This document shows positions 37,472 to 47,069 of a stretch of DNA of 64,000 bases, in pieces; positions within the stretch are counted from its first letter, which is position 1, and every line of letters begins with the position of its first letter. The notes below the pieces were generated by a model that was not told the origin of the DNA, did not search any database, and saw only the letters and a list, made by a program, of their open reading frames with translations. The stretch lies in contig NZ_SNVW01000002.1 in assembly GCF_004361695.1 (NCBI RefSeq), forward strand, positions 186,001 to 250,000. The letters run 5' to 3'. This DNA comes from Curtobacterium flaccumfaciens. Its GTDB lineage: Bacteria > Actinomycetota > Actinomycetes > Actinomycetales > Microbacteriaceae. A program made the position numbers and the translations under genes.

Positions 37472-39580
37472 TCAGGCCGCGTCGGACGCGGTGCCGGCTT
37501 GGATCGCGGTGATCGCGACGGTGTTCACGATGTCGCCGACGAGCGCCCCGCGCGAGAGGTCGTTGATCGGCTTGCGCAGGCCCTGCAGCACCGGGCCGAT
37601 GGCGACGGCGCCGGCCGAGCGCTGCACGGCCTTGTACGTGTTGTTGCCCGTGTTGAGGTCCGGGAAGATGAAGACCGTCGCCCGGCCGGCCACCGGGGAG
37701 TCGGGCATCTTGGTGCTCGCGACCGTCGGGTCCGCTGCGGCGTCGTACTGGATCGGTCCCTCGACGAGCAGGTCCGGGCGGCGCTCCCGCACGAACGCCG
37801 TGCCGGCGCGGACCTTGTCGACGTCCGCCCCGGTGCCGCTGTCGCCGGTGGAGTAGCTGAGCATCGCCACGCGCGGGTCGATCCCGAACTGCGTCGCGGT
37901 CTCGGCGGACGAGATCGCGATGTCGGCGAGCTGCTCGCTCGTCGGGTCCGGGATGACCGCGCAGTCGCCGTAGACGAGGACCCGGTCGGCGAGTGCCATC
38001 AGGAACACGCTCGACACGATCGAGGTGTCCGGTCGGGTCTTGATGATCTCGAAGGACGGCCGGATGGTGTGCGCCGTGGTGTGCTTCGCGCCGGAGACCA
38101 TGCCGTCGGCCAAACCGAGCTGCACCATCATCGTGCCGAAGTACGAGACGTCGGTGACGGTGTCGCGGGCGAGCTCGATCGACATGCCCTTGTGGGCGCG
38201 GAGCCGCGCGTACTCCTCGGCGAAGCGCTCGCGGAGCTCGGGGTCGAACGGGCTGACGAGCTGGGCGGCGTCGAGGTCGAGGCCGAGCTCGGTCGCCCGG
38301 GTGCGGATCGCCGCCGGGTCGCCGAGGATCGTGAGCTCGCACACCTGGCGCTGCAGCAGTGTCGAGGCGGCACGGAGGACGCGGTCGTCGTCGCCCTCCG
38401 GCAGGACGATGCGCTTGCCGTAGCCGCGTGCGCGGTCGAGCAGCCCGTGCTCGAACATCAGCGGCGTGACGACACCGGACGGGGTGAGCTGCAGCCGGTC
38501 GCGCAGGGCGTCGGCGTCGACGTGCTGCTCGAACAGCGCCAGCGCCAGGTCGGCCTTCCGCGGGGAGTCCGCCGCGAGCCGCCCGCGCGTCTGGGTGATC
38601 CGGAGCGCCGTGTCGTACGTGCCGAGGTCGTTCTGCGCGATCGGCAGCGAGCTCGACAGCCCCTCGAGCAGCCGGGAGATCTGCGGGGCCGTCTCGAACC
38701 CGCCGTTGAGGATCACGCCGGCGAGGCTCGGGAAGGTCTCGGACTGGTTCGCGAGCAGGGTGGCGATGAGCACGTCGCTGCGGTCCCCCGGCACCACGAC
38801 GATGCCGCCCTCGATCAGGCGGGGCAGCACGTTCTCCATGCTCATGCCGGCGACGACGGTGCCGAGCGCCTCGCGGTCGAGTAGGGCCTCGTCCCCGCGC
38901 ACGAGCGTGGCCCCGGTCGCCTGGAGCAGGGCCCGCACGGTCGGGGCGACGAGGACGCGGTCCTCGGGGATCGCCCACACGGGCAGGTCCGGGTGGTCGT
39001 CGCGGACGGCCTGCTCGACGCTCGAGACGATCGCGGCGAGGGCCTCCGGGTCGGCGCGGTTGACGACGATGCCGAACACCTGCGCGTGTGCCGCCCGCAG
39101 CTCGCTGGTCGTGACGTCGGCGACCTGCGCCATGTCCTCCGGGGTGCGGGCGCCGTGCTCGGCGGCGTCGCGGCCACCGAGGACGAGGAGGACGGGCGCG
39201 CCGAGGTTGGCGGCGACCTTCGCGTTGAACGACAGCTCGGTGGGGCTGCCGACGTCGGTGTAGTCCGACCCGAGGACCACGACCGCGTCGCACTGCCGCT
39301 CGACCTGGGCGAACCGGGTGATGATCGTGGCGAGGGCGGCGTCCGGGTCGGCGTGCACGTCGTCGTACGTCACACCCACGGCGTCGTCGTAGGAGATGCC
39401 GACCGCCGTGTGCTGGAGCAGGAGCTCGAGCACGTAGTCGGGTTCGTCCACCGACCGGGCGACCGGCCGGAACACGCCGACCCGTCCGACCGAGCGCGCG
39501 AGGGTCTCGAGGACACCGAGGGCGACGGTGCTCTTGCCCGTGTGTCCTTCTGCTGACGTGATGTAGATGCGGGTCGACAC
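37472..39580 (-). CDS. pta: Phosphate acetyltransferase (long form)
   Basis: 702 residues: an N-terminal P-loop/BioD-like domain (IYITSAEGHTGKSTVALGVLE), a central DRTGG domain, and the C-terminal transferase domain (from about residue 375; GKRIVLPEGDDDRVLRAASTL, DGMVSGAKHTTAHTIRPSFEIIKT, ISSAETATQFGIDPRVAMLSYSTGDSG). Converts acetyl-CoA and phosphate to acetyl phosphate. The GTG start lies 6 nt after TACCCT, so the transcript is probably leaderless; the in-frame codons further upstream were rejected for that reason. Confidence 0.96.
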   Translation of the reverse strand: MSTRIYITSAEGHTGKSTVALGVLETLARSVGRVGVFRPVARSVDEPDYVLELLLQHTAVGISYDDAVGVTYDDVHADPDAALATIITRFAQVERQCDAVVVLGSDYTDVGSPTELSFNAKVAANLGAPVLLVLGGRDAAEHGARTPEDMAQVADVTTSELRAAHAQVFGIVVNRADPEALAAIVSSVEQAVRDDHPDLPVWAIPEDRVLVAPTVRALLQATGATLVRGDEALLDREALGTVVAGMSMENVLPRLIEGGIVVVPGDRSDVLIATLLANQSETFPSLAGVILNGGFETAPQISRLLEGLSSSLPIAQNDLGTYDTALRITQTRGRLAADSPRKADLALALFEQHVDADALRDRLQLTPSGVVTPLMFEHGLLDRARGYGKRIVLPEGDDDRVLRAASTLLQRQVCELTILGDPAAIRTRATELGLDLDAAQLVSPFDPELRERFAEEYARLRAHKGMSIELARDTVTDVSYFGTMMVQLGLADGMVSGAKHTTAHTIRPSFEIIKTRPDTSIVSSVFLMALADRVLVYGDCAVIPDPTSEQLADIAISSAETATQFGIDPRVAMLSYSTGDSGTGADVDKVRAGTAFVRERRPDLLVEGPIQYDAAADPTVASTKMPDSPVAGRATVFIFPDLNTGNNTYKAVQRSAGAVAIGPVLQGLRKPINDLSRGALVGDIVNTVAITAIQAGTASDAA

Positions 39581-39586
39581 GCCCCC

Positions 39587-39592
39587 AGGGTA
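39587..39592 (-). promoter_or_regulatory. -10 box TACCCT of pta (leaderless start)
   Basis: TACCCT-gggggc-GTG on the minus strand, spacing 6 nt to the start codon. Confidence 0.6.
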
Positions 39593-39700
39593 GCCGCGCC
39601 CTTGTCGTGACATCTGGGAGCGGGCGACCGTGGACCACCGTGGTCGTGCGCACCCCGGAAGACCTGTACCATTGGGTGTCGTCGTCGCGAGACGGCACCA

Positions 39701-39788
39701 GGAGAATTCGCCTAGTGGCCTATGGCGCACGCTTGGAAAGCGTGTTGGGTGCAAGCCCTCGGGGGTTCGAATCCCCCATTCTCCGCCA
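39701..39788 (+). tRNA. tRNA-Ser (anticodon GGA)
   Basis: Type II tRNA. Acceptor stem ggagaat/attctcc with discriminator G and an encoded CCA (39786-39788). The anticodon stem cacgc/gcgtg encloses ttggaaa (anticodon GGA). A long variable arm (ttgggtgcaagccctc) and the T-arm gggggttcgaatccccc follow. TACCAT at 39667-39672 is a plausible -10 box. Confidence 0.97.
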
Positions 39789-39795
39789 CGACACC

Positions 39796-39828
39796 GAACA
39801 CCCCGGACCGAATCGGTCCGGGGTGTTC
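39796..39828 (+). terminator. Terminator of tRNA-Ser
   Basis: gaacaccccggacc pairs perfectly with ggtccggggtgttc around gaatc, 8 nt after the tRNA. No T-tract. The following 70 bases contain several imperfect ggtccggg/gttccggg copies of no clear function. Confidence 0.85.
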
Positions 39829-40114
39829 AGCGTTCCGGGCTCCGCGGTCCGGGCTGTTCTGCGGTCCGGGCCTCCTGCGTTCCGGGTCGCCTGGTCCCCC
39901 ACCCGGTGGACCGCACTGCCCCCCGTCCGCCATGGACTGGCCGCGAAACGAGGCTGTGGGGTGGAACGGGCTGTCCCCGATACCCGTCGGTCGCCTAGAC
40001 TGCCCGGACGGACGACCCCGGGACGGGTCGGACACGGTGCACGGAGCGGCAGGGGCGTCACTCCACGGGCGGACGATCAGTGCTGCCCGGGCACCCGAGG
40101 GACGAGGAGTCCAC

Positions 40115-40759
40115 GTGGGGGACCTGACGGCGCCGGCGACGACCCGCCCGCGCAGCACCGCCTACGACGTGGTCGTGCGACCGCGCCGCTCGCTGGTGCG
40201 GTCGACGATCCTCAGCGTCGTGTTCTCCGCGGTGCCCCTCGCCGTCGCACTGGTGTGGGTGTCGCTCCCCCTGCGTCTCTGGACCTTCGTCGCCACCGTG
40301 GTGATCGTCGTCGCCGTCCTGATCGGCATCGTGTTCGTCCGGCTCGGCACGGCGTTCGTCGGCATCGCCCCCTCGGGCGTCACCGTGCACGGCGTGGTCA
40401 CCCCGAACCGCCGGATCCGTCGTGAGCGGGTGCACAGCCTGGTCCTCGCGACCACGTACGGCAGCACCGTCGAGCGGACCACCCGCGAGCTCGTCGCCTT
40501 CGACGCAGCGGGCGCACACCTGTTCCGGCTCCGGGCCGACGTGTGGGGCGATGACGGGATCGACCGCGTCGTCGAGGCACTCGGGGTCCGGGTCGCCGAC
40601 GACGCCCGACCGGTGCCCGCGCGGGAGTTCGCCCGTCGGTACCCGGCCAGCCGCGCCTGGTACGAGCAGCGTGGGGCGTACGTCGTGGTCGGTGCCCTCG
40701 CGGTCGCCGCCGTCGCCGGGCTGCTCGTCGTCGAGACCTCCGGCCTCATCGGCGGCTGA
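40115..40759 (+). CDS. PH-domain-like membrane protein
   Basis: 214 residues. Two adjacent transmembrane helices (about 31-51 and 54-74), a cytoplasmic bacterial PH-like domain (GIAPSGVTVHGVVTPNRRIRRERVHSLVLATTYGSTVERTTRELVAFDAAGAHLFRLR...), and one C-terminal helix (about 188-205). The GTG start is supported by GAGGAG 5 nt upstream. A TAGACT box at 39996-40001 may be the promoter, giving a leader of about 107 nt. Bacterial PH proteins of this layout are uncharacterised. It converges on the HerA-like gene. Confidence 0.85.
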   Translation: MGDLTAPATTRPRSTAYDVVVRPRRSLVRSTILSVVFSAVPLAVALVWVSLPLRLWTFVATVVIVVAVLIGIVFVRLGTAFVGIAPSGVTVHGVVTPNRRIRRERVHSLVLATTYGSTVERTTRELVAFDAAGAHLFRLRADVWGDDGIDRVVEALGVRVADDARPVPAREFARRYPASRAWYEQRGAYVVVGALAVAAVAGLLVVETSGLIGG

Positions 40760-40828
40760 CGGCCCCGTCCGGGACCGCCACACAACGCCGCGGCGCCAGC
40801 CCACGCAACCGCCGTCGGGCCGGCCCGC

Positions 40829-42793
40829 TCAACGCCGCCGGCGCAGCGTCGAGAAGATCCCCTGCACGACCTCCTTGGCGATCGTGCCGCCGAGCCCCGA
40901 CCCGAGCAGGTCGGACAGCGGGTCGTTCGCCTTCCGCGAGGCCGTCGTCCGCGTCGACGCCCGCGACGTCGTCCGCTTCGTCCGCCGGGCGTCGGCCGCG
41001 CGCTCGGCCCGCTCGAACTCCCGCTGTGCCCGCTCGTACTCCTTCTGCGCCGCGGCCCGCTCGCGTGCCTCCTGCTTCTCGACGGCGGCCGCTTCCTTCG
41101 CAGCAGCCGCGGTGGCACGCGCTGCGTCCCGCTCGGCCTCCGCCGCCCGGGTGGCCGCTTCCGCGTGCTCCTCCGCTGCAGCGGCCTCGGCTGCCGCCGC
41201 CTCCATCCGGCGCGCGAGCATCTCGTACGCAGAGTCCGGGTCGAGGCGGGTGCCGTAGGTCGCCAGGAGCGGTGACGCCTGCACGCGCGCCGTCATCTCG
41301 GCGGCGGGCATCGCGTCCATCGACCCCTCGGGGGCGCGGAGCCGGGTCCAGGCGACGGGTGTCGGTGCGCCCTTCTCGTTCATCACGGTGACGATCGCCT
41401 CGCCGGTGGCCAGGGAGGTGAGGACCTCCCCCAGGTCGTAGTCGCTGGTCGGGTACGTCGACACGGTGGCGCGGAGTGCCTTGGCGTCGTCGGGGGTGTG
41501 CGCGCGGAGCTGGTGCTGGATGCGGGACCCGAGCTGCGCGAGCACGTCGTTCGGCACGTCCTTCGGCGTCTGCGTCACGAAGAAGACACCGACGCCCTTC
41601 GACCGGATGAGCCGGACGGTCCGGATGATCTGGTCGGTGAAGTCCTTCGACGCCCCGTTGAACAGCAGGTGTGCCTCGTCGAAGAAGAAGACGAGCTTCG
41701 GCTTGTCCTGGTCGCCGACCTCCGGCAGCTCGTTGAACAGATCGGCGAGCAGCCACATCAGGAACGTGGAGAAGACCTCGGGCTGGTCCTGCACGCCGGG
41801 CACCTCGAGCAGGCTGACGATGCCGCGGCCGTCGGCGGCGGTCCGGAGGAACACCTGCGTGTCGATCTCGGGCTCGCCGAAGAACTGGTCGGCTCCGGCG
41901 TCGGCGAAGGTGATGAGTTCGCGGAGGATGACCCCGGCCGTCTGCTTCGACAGGCCGCCGAGCTCGGCGAGTTCGCCCTTGCCCGCGTCGCTCACGAGGA
42001 AGGTCAGCACGCTCCTGAGGTCGGACAGGTCGACGAGCGGCAGCCCGGCGCGTTCGGCGTAGTGGAACACGAGGCCGAGCGAGGACTCCTGCGTCTCGTT
42101 CAGGCCGAGCACCTTGGACAGCAGCAGCGGCCCGAACCCGGAGACGCTGGCCCGGATCGGCACGCCGGTCCCCTGCCCGCCGAGCGAGTAGAACTCGGCC
42201 TCGCTGGCCACACCCTGCCACGCCTGTCCGATGCCGGCCGTCCGGGCGGTGAGCTTGTCGTTCGCCTGCCCGGCCACCGCGAGGCCGGACAGGTCGCCCT
42301 TGACGTCGGCGGCGAACACGGGCACGCCGTTGGCCGCGATCTGCTCGGCCAGGACCTGCAGCGTGCGGGTCTTGCCGGTGCCGGTCGCCCCCGCGACGAG
42401 GCCGTGCCGGTTGAGCATGCCGAGCGGGATGCGGACCTGCACGTCGGGCAGCGCCTCCCCGTTCACCAGGGCGCCGAGCTGCAACGCGCTCCCCTCGATC
42501 GCGTACCCGTCGCGGATCGCGGTCACCGCCGCCGCGTCGAGCGGCCCGCCTGGAGGCACGGCGCCGGTCGACGGCACCGCCCCCGCCACCGACGTGGTCG
42601 CGTCGACGGCCGTGGTCGCGGCCGCCGCGGTCGGCGCGGGCTCCGCAGCGGGAGTCGGGGCTGCGGCGGCCTCGAGTGCGGCGGCGAGCTCCTCGGCCCG
42701 CGCGGCCGCCTCGTCGGCCAGTCGTCGTGCCTCGTCAGCGGCGGCCCGCGCCGCCGCTGCTGCCGCTCGGGCCTGGTCCACCGCGTCGCTCAT
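40829..42793 (-). CDS. HerA-like/DUF853 family ATPase
   Basis: 654 residues. An Ala/Glu-rich N-terminal helix (1-45) precedes a FtsK/HerA-type ATPase: Walker A GATGTGKTRTLQVLAEQ, FAADVKGDLSGLA, Walker B LVFFFDEAHLLFNG, and the sensor VFFVTQTPKDVPNDVLAQLGSRIQHQLRA. The C-terminal region (from about residue 535) is a long Ala/Glu/Arg coiled coil, then a short conserved end (DPLSDLLGSGLGGTIAKEVVQGIF). E. coli YjgR is the closest characterised-by-name relative; the role is unknown. Leaderless start likely: TAGGCT lies 6 nt before the ATG. Confidence 0.9.
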   Translation of the reverse strand: MSDAVDQARAAAAAARAAADEARRLADEAAARAEELAAALEAAAAPTPAAEPAPTAAAATTAVDATTSVAGAVPSTGAVPPGGPLDAAAVTAIRDGYAIEGSALQLGALVNGEALPDVQVRIPLGMLNRHGLVAGATGTGKTRTLQVLAEQIAANGVPVFAADVKGDLSGLAVAGQANDKLTARTAGIGQAWQGVASEAEFYSLGGQGTGVPIRASVSGFGPLLLSKVLGLNETQESSLGLVFHYAERAGLPLVDLSDLRSVLTFLVSDAGKGELAELGGLSKQTAGVILRELITFADAGADQFFGEPEIDTQVFLRTAADGRGIVSLLEVPGVQDQPEVFSTFLMWLLADLFNELPEVGDQDKPKLVFFFDEAHLLFNGASKDFTDQIIRTVRLIRSKGVGVFFVTQTPKDVPNDVLAQLGSRIQHQLRAHTPDDAKALRATVSTYPTSDYDLGEVLTSLATGEAIVTVMNEKGAPTPVAWTRLRAPEGSMDAMPAAEMTARVQASPLLATYGTRLDPDSAYEMLARRMEAAAAEAAAAEEHAEAATRAAEAERDAARATAAAAKEAAAVEKQEARERAAAQKEYERAQREFERAERAADARRTKRTTSRASTRTTASRKANDPLSDLLGSGLGGTIAKEVVQGIFSTLRRRR

Positions 42794-42799
42794 GGCCTC

Positions 42800-42805
42800 A
42801 GCCTA
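42800..42805 (-). promoter_or_regulatory. -10 box TAGGCT of the HerA-like gene (leaderless start)
   Basis: TAGGCT-gaggcc-ATG on the minus strand. Confidence 0.6.
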
Positions 42806-42882
42806 TGGACGCGAGGCCCGGGACGGAACGGATTCGTCCGTGCTCGACGGCCGAGACCCTCGGTGCTCGCGGACCCGGACCG

Positions 42883-44139
42883 TCAGTGCGTGAGGGCCGG
42901 GACGGTTCGCGGTCGGACGACTCCCCACAGGATCGCGATCGCGACCGCCGACGTGCACGCCATCACGGCGGCCATCGGTGTGGCGGTCGTGATGCCGATC
43001 CAGCCGACGATCGGCGAGATGATGCCGGCGACGCCGAAGTTCAGCGCACCGAGCACCGACGCGGCGGTCCCCGCTTCCTTGCCGTGGGCCGCGAGGCCGA
43101 TGACCTGCACGAGCGGGAACGAGAACCCGCACGCCGCGATGAAGAACCAGAGCGGCACGAGCACCCCGACGAGACCGGCTCCGGCCTGGTCGAGCACCAT
43201 GATCGCCACCGCGGCCAGGAGCAGGGTCGCGGTCGAGCACGCCAGGATCCACTGCGGACCGACGCGCTGCGCCAACCGCGCCGACACCTGCACCCCGACC
43301 ACGACGCCGACCGAGTTCACCGCGAAGAGCAGCCCGTACTGCTGCGCGTCGAGTCCGTAGAGGCCCTGGAACAGGAACGGCGACGCGCTGAGGTACGAGA
43401 ACAGACCGCTGAACACCATCGCGCCGATCAGGGCGACCCCCACGAAGATGCGGTCCGAGAAGAGCGCCTTGTAGCGCTGGCGCATCGTGGAGTGGCCGGA
43501 CTCGTGCCGACGGGCCGGCGGGAGCGTCTCGACGATGAGGAGCACCGCGGCGAGGACGACGGCGGCGCCGTAGCAGGCGAGGAACACGAAGACGCCGTGC
43601 CAGCTCACGAATCGGAGCATCTGCGACCCGATGAGCGGCGCGAGGATCGGTGCGAGGCCGTTCACCATCGCCAGGCGCGACAGCATGCGCACGAGCGGCT
43701 TGCCGCCGAAGAGGTCGCGGACGGTCGCCATCGCGACGACACCACCGGCGGACGCCCCCATCCCCTGCAGGACGCGGAAGAGCGCGAGGACCTCGACGTT
43801 CGGCGCCAGGGCGGCACCGACCGAGGCGCCGACGTGCACGGACGTCGCGATGATGAGCGGCAGGCGACGGCCCACCTTGTCGCTCCACGGGCCGACGAGC
43901 AGCTGTCCGATCGCGAAGCCGAGCGTCGTCGCCGTCAGCGTGAGCTGGACCGCACCGTCGGTGATGCCGAACTGGTCCTTGATGGACGGGAACGCCGGCA
44001 GGTAGAGGTCGATGGTGAACGGCCCGAGCGCGGTGAGGGCGCCCAGGACGAAGACGTAGACGAGTCGCTGCCTGCGGGAGAGGGAGTCTCCGGGGTGCAG
44101 GACGACCCGGAGCGAACCGGTGGTGGCGGGCGCGGTCAC
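42883..44139 (-). CDS. MFS multidrug efflux transporter, Bcr/CflA type
   Basis: 418 residues, 12 predicted membrane helices. The DHA1 signature is clear: GPFTIDLYLPAFPSIKDQFG in helix 1 and QLLVGPWSDKVGRRLPLI in loop 2-3, plus RVLQGMGASAGGVVAMATVRD in helix 4. Bcr/CflA pumps export bicyclomycin, chloramphenicol or cysteine; the substrate here is open. The GTG start at 44139 follows AAGGAC at about 12 nt. The divergent TetR gene and the palindrome at 44197-44208 suggest it is a TetR target. Confidence 0.9.
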   Translation of the reverse strand: MTAPATTGSLRVVLHPGDSLSRRQRLVYVFVLGALTALGPFTIDLYLPAFPSIKDQFGITDGAVQLTLTATTLGFAIGQLLVGPWSDKVGRRLPLIIATSVHVGASVGAALAPNVEVLALFRVLQGMGASAGGVVAMATVRDLFGGKPLVRMLSRLAMVNGLAPILAPLIGSQMLRFVSWHGVFVFLACYGAAVVLAAVLLIVETLPPARRHESGHSTMRQRYKALFSDRIFVGVALIGAMVFSGLFSYLSASPFLFQGLYGLDAQQYGLLFAVNSVGVVVGVQVSARLAQRVGPQWILACSTATLLLAAVAIMVLDQAGAGLVGVLVPLWFFIAACGFSFPLVQVIGLAAHGKEAGTAASVLGALNFGVAGIISPIVGWIGITTATPMAAVMACTSAVAIAILWGVVRPRTVPALTH

Positions 44140-44196
44140 GAGCAGGAGTCCTTCGGCGGTGAGGGGAACGGGAAGTGATCGCGGGGTCGATCGAAT

Positions 44197-44208
44197 CGAA
44201 TCGATTCG
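44197..44208. promoter_or_regulatory. Palindrome CGAATCGATTCG, candidate TetR operator
   Basis: A perfect 12-bp palindrome preceded by an overlapping tcgatcgaatcga copy, 58 bp upstream of the efflux gene and 160 bp upstream of the tetR start. Confidence 0.5.
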
Positions 44209-44369
44209 TCCGCGGAACCATCCTACGGGTCAGGTGAGCGCTCTCGATGACCGCGCTGTGCGATTCCAGCGTGTCCCCGCACTCGGGGGAGGGTCTCGGC
44301 GCGGGCCATGCGATAGCGTCGGGTTGCCCGGGAAGCCGGGCGGAACCGGATCAGAAGGGGGTGGGCGTC

Positions 44370-44951
44370 ATGGTGGATGCCCGGATCCTGCACACGACCG
44401 CGGCGCTCCGCGAAGCGATCATGCGGCTCGCGGCGGACCGACCCGTGTCCCGGATCACCGTGGCCGACGTCACCCGCGCCGCCGGCATCAACCGCGCGAC
44501 CTTCTACTCGCACGCGGTCTCCCCCGGATCGCTGCTCGCCGACGTCCTGACGCCCGAGCTCGACCGCATCCGCGAGGACGACGCCGAGGCCCGCCGCGCC
44601 GCAGCCGACCGCGGTGCCGGGGTCGATGAACTCGCCGCCATCACCCGGCGCGGGATCAACGCCGTCGTCGAGCACGTGGTGACCCACCGCGACATCTACG
44701 CGAAGGCCCTGCCCGACCCCGAGGACGCCTCGCTGCACCGGCTGCTCGTCGACCACTTCACGGTCTCGAGCGCGCAGCACATCCGCTCGCTCGACACCGT
44801 CGACCGTCCGGAGCTCCTCGACGACGTCGCCGCCGGGTTCGTGGCGCAGGGCTTCGTCGGCGCGATCGAGGCCTGGCTGGCCGGTCCGCGCCGGGCCCGC
44901 AAGGCGCTCGTCGACACGATCGTGCTGTCGTTCCCGTCCTGGTGGCGCTGA
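44370..44951 (+). CDS. TetR family transcriptional regulator
   Basis: 193 residues from the ATG at 44370 (AAGGGGG upstream). The N-terminal helix-turn-helix is RPVSRITVADVTRAAGINRATFYSHAVSPGSLLADVL. The helical C-terminal ligand domain is of the TetR_C type (VVEHVVTHRDIYAKAL, then VAQGFVGAIEAWLAGP). An in-frame ATG at 44247 would add 41 residues with no helix-turn-helix similarity. It probably represses the divergent efflux pump. Confidence 0.88.
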   Translation: MVDARILHTTAALREAIMRLAADRPVSRITVADVTRAAGINRATFYSHAVSPGSLLADVLTPELDRIREDDAEARRAAADRGAGVDELAAITRRGINAVVEHVVTHRDIYAKALPDPEDASLHRLLVDHFTVSSAQHIRSLDTVDRPELLDDVAAGFVAQGFVGAIEAWLAGPRRARKALVDTIVLSFPSWWR

Positions 44952-44994
44952 GCCGGTCGGACCGACCGGGCTGCGGCTCCGGACGCACCACGTG

Positions 44995-45040
44995 ACGGAC
45001 GGGAGGCACGGTGCCAGCTGGCACCGTGCCTCCCGTCCGT
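44995..45040. terminator. Perfect 46-bp palindrome between convergent genes
   Basis: All 46 bases are self-complementary (left arm acggacgggaggcacggtgc then cag, mirrored). It sits between tetR (ends 44951) and the protease gene (ends 45057), so it can terminate both. It carries ggaggcacgg in place of ggaggcgcgg; the inner ggtgccagctggcacc equals that of the palindrome at 21305. Confidence 0.8.
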
Positions 45041-45056
45041 CCTGGGTCGCGTCCGC

Positions 45057-47069
45057 TTACCGGCGCGCGACCTGGGTCATGCCGGTGAAGGAGACCGCGC
45101 CGAGCCCCGTGACGTCGTCGTACCCCTTGGCGGTGGTGAGCGACGTGTCGTGGTCGAGCGTGACCAGGAAGTCCTTGCCGGACGTCGCGCTCGTGTAGGC
45201 CAGGGCGATCGGCGCCTTCGGCGGCCGCACGTCGGTGAACGCCGTCGGCGCGACGCGGTCCGTCGCGTACAGCGTCGGGTTCGCGAAGCCGAGCCGCGTG
45301 TGCGTCGACTGCTGGACGAGCGCGGACAGGGCCGCGGTCAGCGGCGACGCGAGCGAGGTGCCACCGTAGGTCTCGTTCACGAAGTCCCCGACGGCGAGCG
45401 TGGAGTCGTCCGTGATCGGACGGATCCCGATCGAGAACCCGGTGTACGGGTCCGCGAGGGCCGCGAGGTCCGGCGAGACGCGCTTGCCACCGGCGAGCGA
45501 CGCCGGGACGATGCCCTTCTGGTAGGCCGGCTGGTCGAAGAGCGTGCTCCGGCCACCGCCGGCACCACCACCGGCCAGGCCACCGGGGAGCGGCGTCGAG
45601 TACACGTTGCCGCGGTCGCTGCTGACGATCTGGTCGAGCACGTCGCCCCACCCGGTCTCGAACGTCTTGCGGCCGTCCTTGCCGATGCCGAGGCTCGTGC
45701 CGCCGACCGAGGTCACCCACGGGCTGGACGCCGGGAAGTCCGGCTGGGCACTGCCGAGCGCTGCCGACTCGTCGCCGTTGTCACCGCTCGAGAAGTACAG
45801 GCCGATGCCCTCGCCGGCGGCCTGGATGTGCAGGTTCTCCTGACCACGGATGCTGGCCAGCGGGACGTTCTCCCCGACGTCGCCGTAGCTGTTGCTGACG
45901 AGGTTCGCGAGGCCCTGGTCGAGGACCTTCGACATCGCGACGTCGAGACCGCCACCGCAGTTCGTGCCGCCGACGTAGAGGATCTTCGCGGCCGGGGCGA
46001 CGGCGTGCACGGACTGCACGTCGAGGGTCTCCTCGCCCTGCCACCCGCTCGGCTGCTGGCAGAGCACCTGGTCGGTGAACTGCGCCGGCGACGGGATGCG
46101 CTGGGCGAAGGTCGCGCTGGTCAGCGCCGGCTCGCCGTTCTGCGCCGAGTAGCTGTTCGTGTCGTGGATGATCGACGGCGAGGCGTACGCGTCGATGATC
46201 GCCACGGTCTGGCCCTGGCCCTGGATCCCCTTCGCGGCCAGTCCGTCGACGCCGTAGGCCGAGCGGATCTGCTTCGGGACGTAGCCGCACGCGAAGGTGT
46301 GCACGCTCGTCTTCCCGTAGGCCGCCGGGACCGTCGCGGTGTGCTCGCCGTCGTACTGGGAGCACTTCGCCTGGATGCCGGTCGGGGCCGTCGCCTGCTG
46401 GCGGAGCGAGCGGGTGGGGGTCGACGACGCGGGGGTCTCCCCCTGCTGGACGAGCTCGGGGTGGGTCAGGAGCCGGCCCTGGTCGACGCTGACGCCGCTG
46501 ACGAGGCCGGCGACGGCAGCCGGGAGCGTCGGGGCGGTCGACGGTGCGACGAGGGTGCGACCGGCGTGCCGGTAGGAGTGCAGCGAGGTGCCGAGCACCG
46601 AGTTCACGACCGATGCCGGGCCGCGGAACACGACGAACTCGTGGCTCGCCGGCACCGCCGTGATGCTGAGCCCCTGCGCCCGGAGGAACCCGGTCACCTG
46701 GTCGGCGTCGGCCTTCGTCGGGGCGTACTGCTTGATCCACGCAGCCGGGCTGAGCGGCTTGCGGTACCGGGCGTTCCCCGGGGTCGACACGGCGGTCGCG
46801 AGGGCCTCGGCGCCGCGCTGGTTCTGCAGCGGCAGGTAGACCTCGCCCTCGACGTCGGTGGTGGCCGCGACGGTGCCGGCGTCGTTCGCGCTCGTGGCCC
46901 AGGCCGGGGTCGAGTCCGGCAGGACCTGGCGGGTCGCGGCGTCGGCCGGACCGGCGGCGAAGAGCACCGCACCGATCGTGCACGCGGCGGTGGTGAGGGC
47001 GATCGCGGTGGTGCGCGACCGGCTCGTGGAGGGGGTGGTCCGACCGGGGGTCGGTGGGCGTCGTTGCAC
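45057..47069 (-). CDS. Secreted S53 (sedolisin/kumamolisin) serine-carboxyl protease
   Basis: 670 residues. Signal peptide (about 19-45, ending GPADAATRQ), a pro-kumamolisin activation domain (about 60-200), then the S53 domain. Catalytic candidates are Glu346 and Asp350 in GEETLDVQSVH, the oxyanion Asp in SSGDNGDES, and Ser572 in YGGTSLASP. The C-terminal Ca-binding Asp pair is in GYDDVTGLG. These proteases work at acidic pH and self-process. The GTG at 47069 has GAGAGGA 6 nt upstream. A TACAGT -10 box is at 47156-47161. Confidence 0.93.
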   Translation of the reverse strand: MQRRPPTPGRTTPSTSRSRTTAIALTTAACTIGAVLFAAGPADAATRQVLPDSTPAWATSANDAGTVAATTDVEGEVYLPLQNQRGAEALATAVSTPGNARYRKPLSPAAWIKQYAPTKADADQVTGFLRAQGLSITAVPASHEFVVFRGPASVVNSVLGTSLHSYRHAGRTLVAPSTAPTLPAAVAGLVSGVSVDQGRLLTHPELVQQGETPASSTPTRSLRQQATAPTGIQAKCSQYDGEHTATVPAAYGKTSVHTFACGYVPKQIRSAYGVDGLAAKGIQGQGQTVAIIDAYASPSIIHDTNSYSAQNGEPALTSATFAQRIPSPAQFTDQVLCQQPSGWQGEETLDVQSVHAVAPAAKILYVGGTNCGGGLDVAMSKVLDQGLANLVSNSYGDVGENVPLASIRGQENLHIQAAGEGIGLYFSSGDNGDESAALGSAQPDFPASSPWVTSVGGTSLGIGKDGRKTFETGWGDVLDQIVSSDRGNVYSTPLPGGLAGGGAGGGRSTLFDQPAYQKGIVPASLAGGKRVSPDLAALADPYTGFSIGIRPITDDSTLAVGDFVNETYGGTSLASPLTAALSALVQQSTHTRLGFANPTLYATDRVAPTAFTDVRPPKAPIALAYTSATSGKDFLVTLDHDTSLTTAKGYDDVTGLGAVSFTGMTQVARR

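Noticed and set aside
39829..39900. Several ggtccggg/gttccggg copies after tRNA-Ser
   Set aside because: Copies are short and irregular; most likely remnants of the terminator arm sequence or chance in GC-rich DNA.
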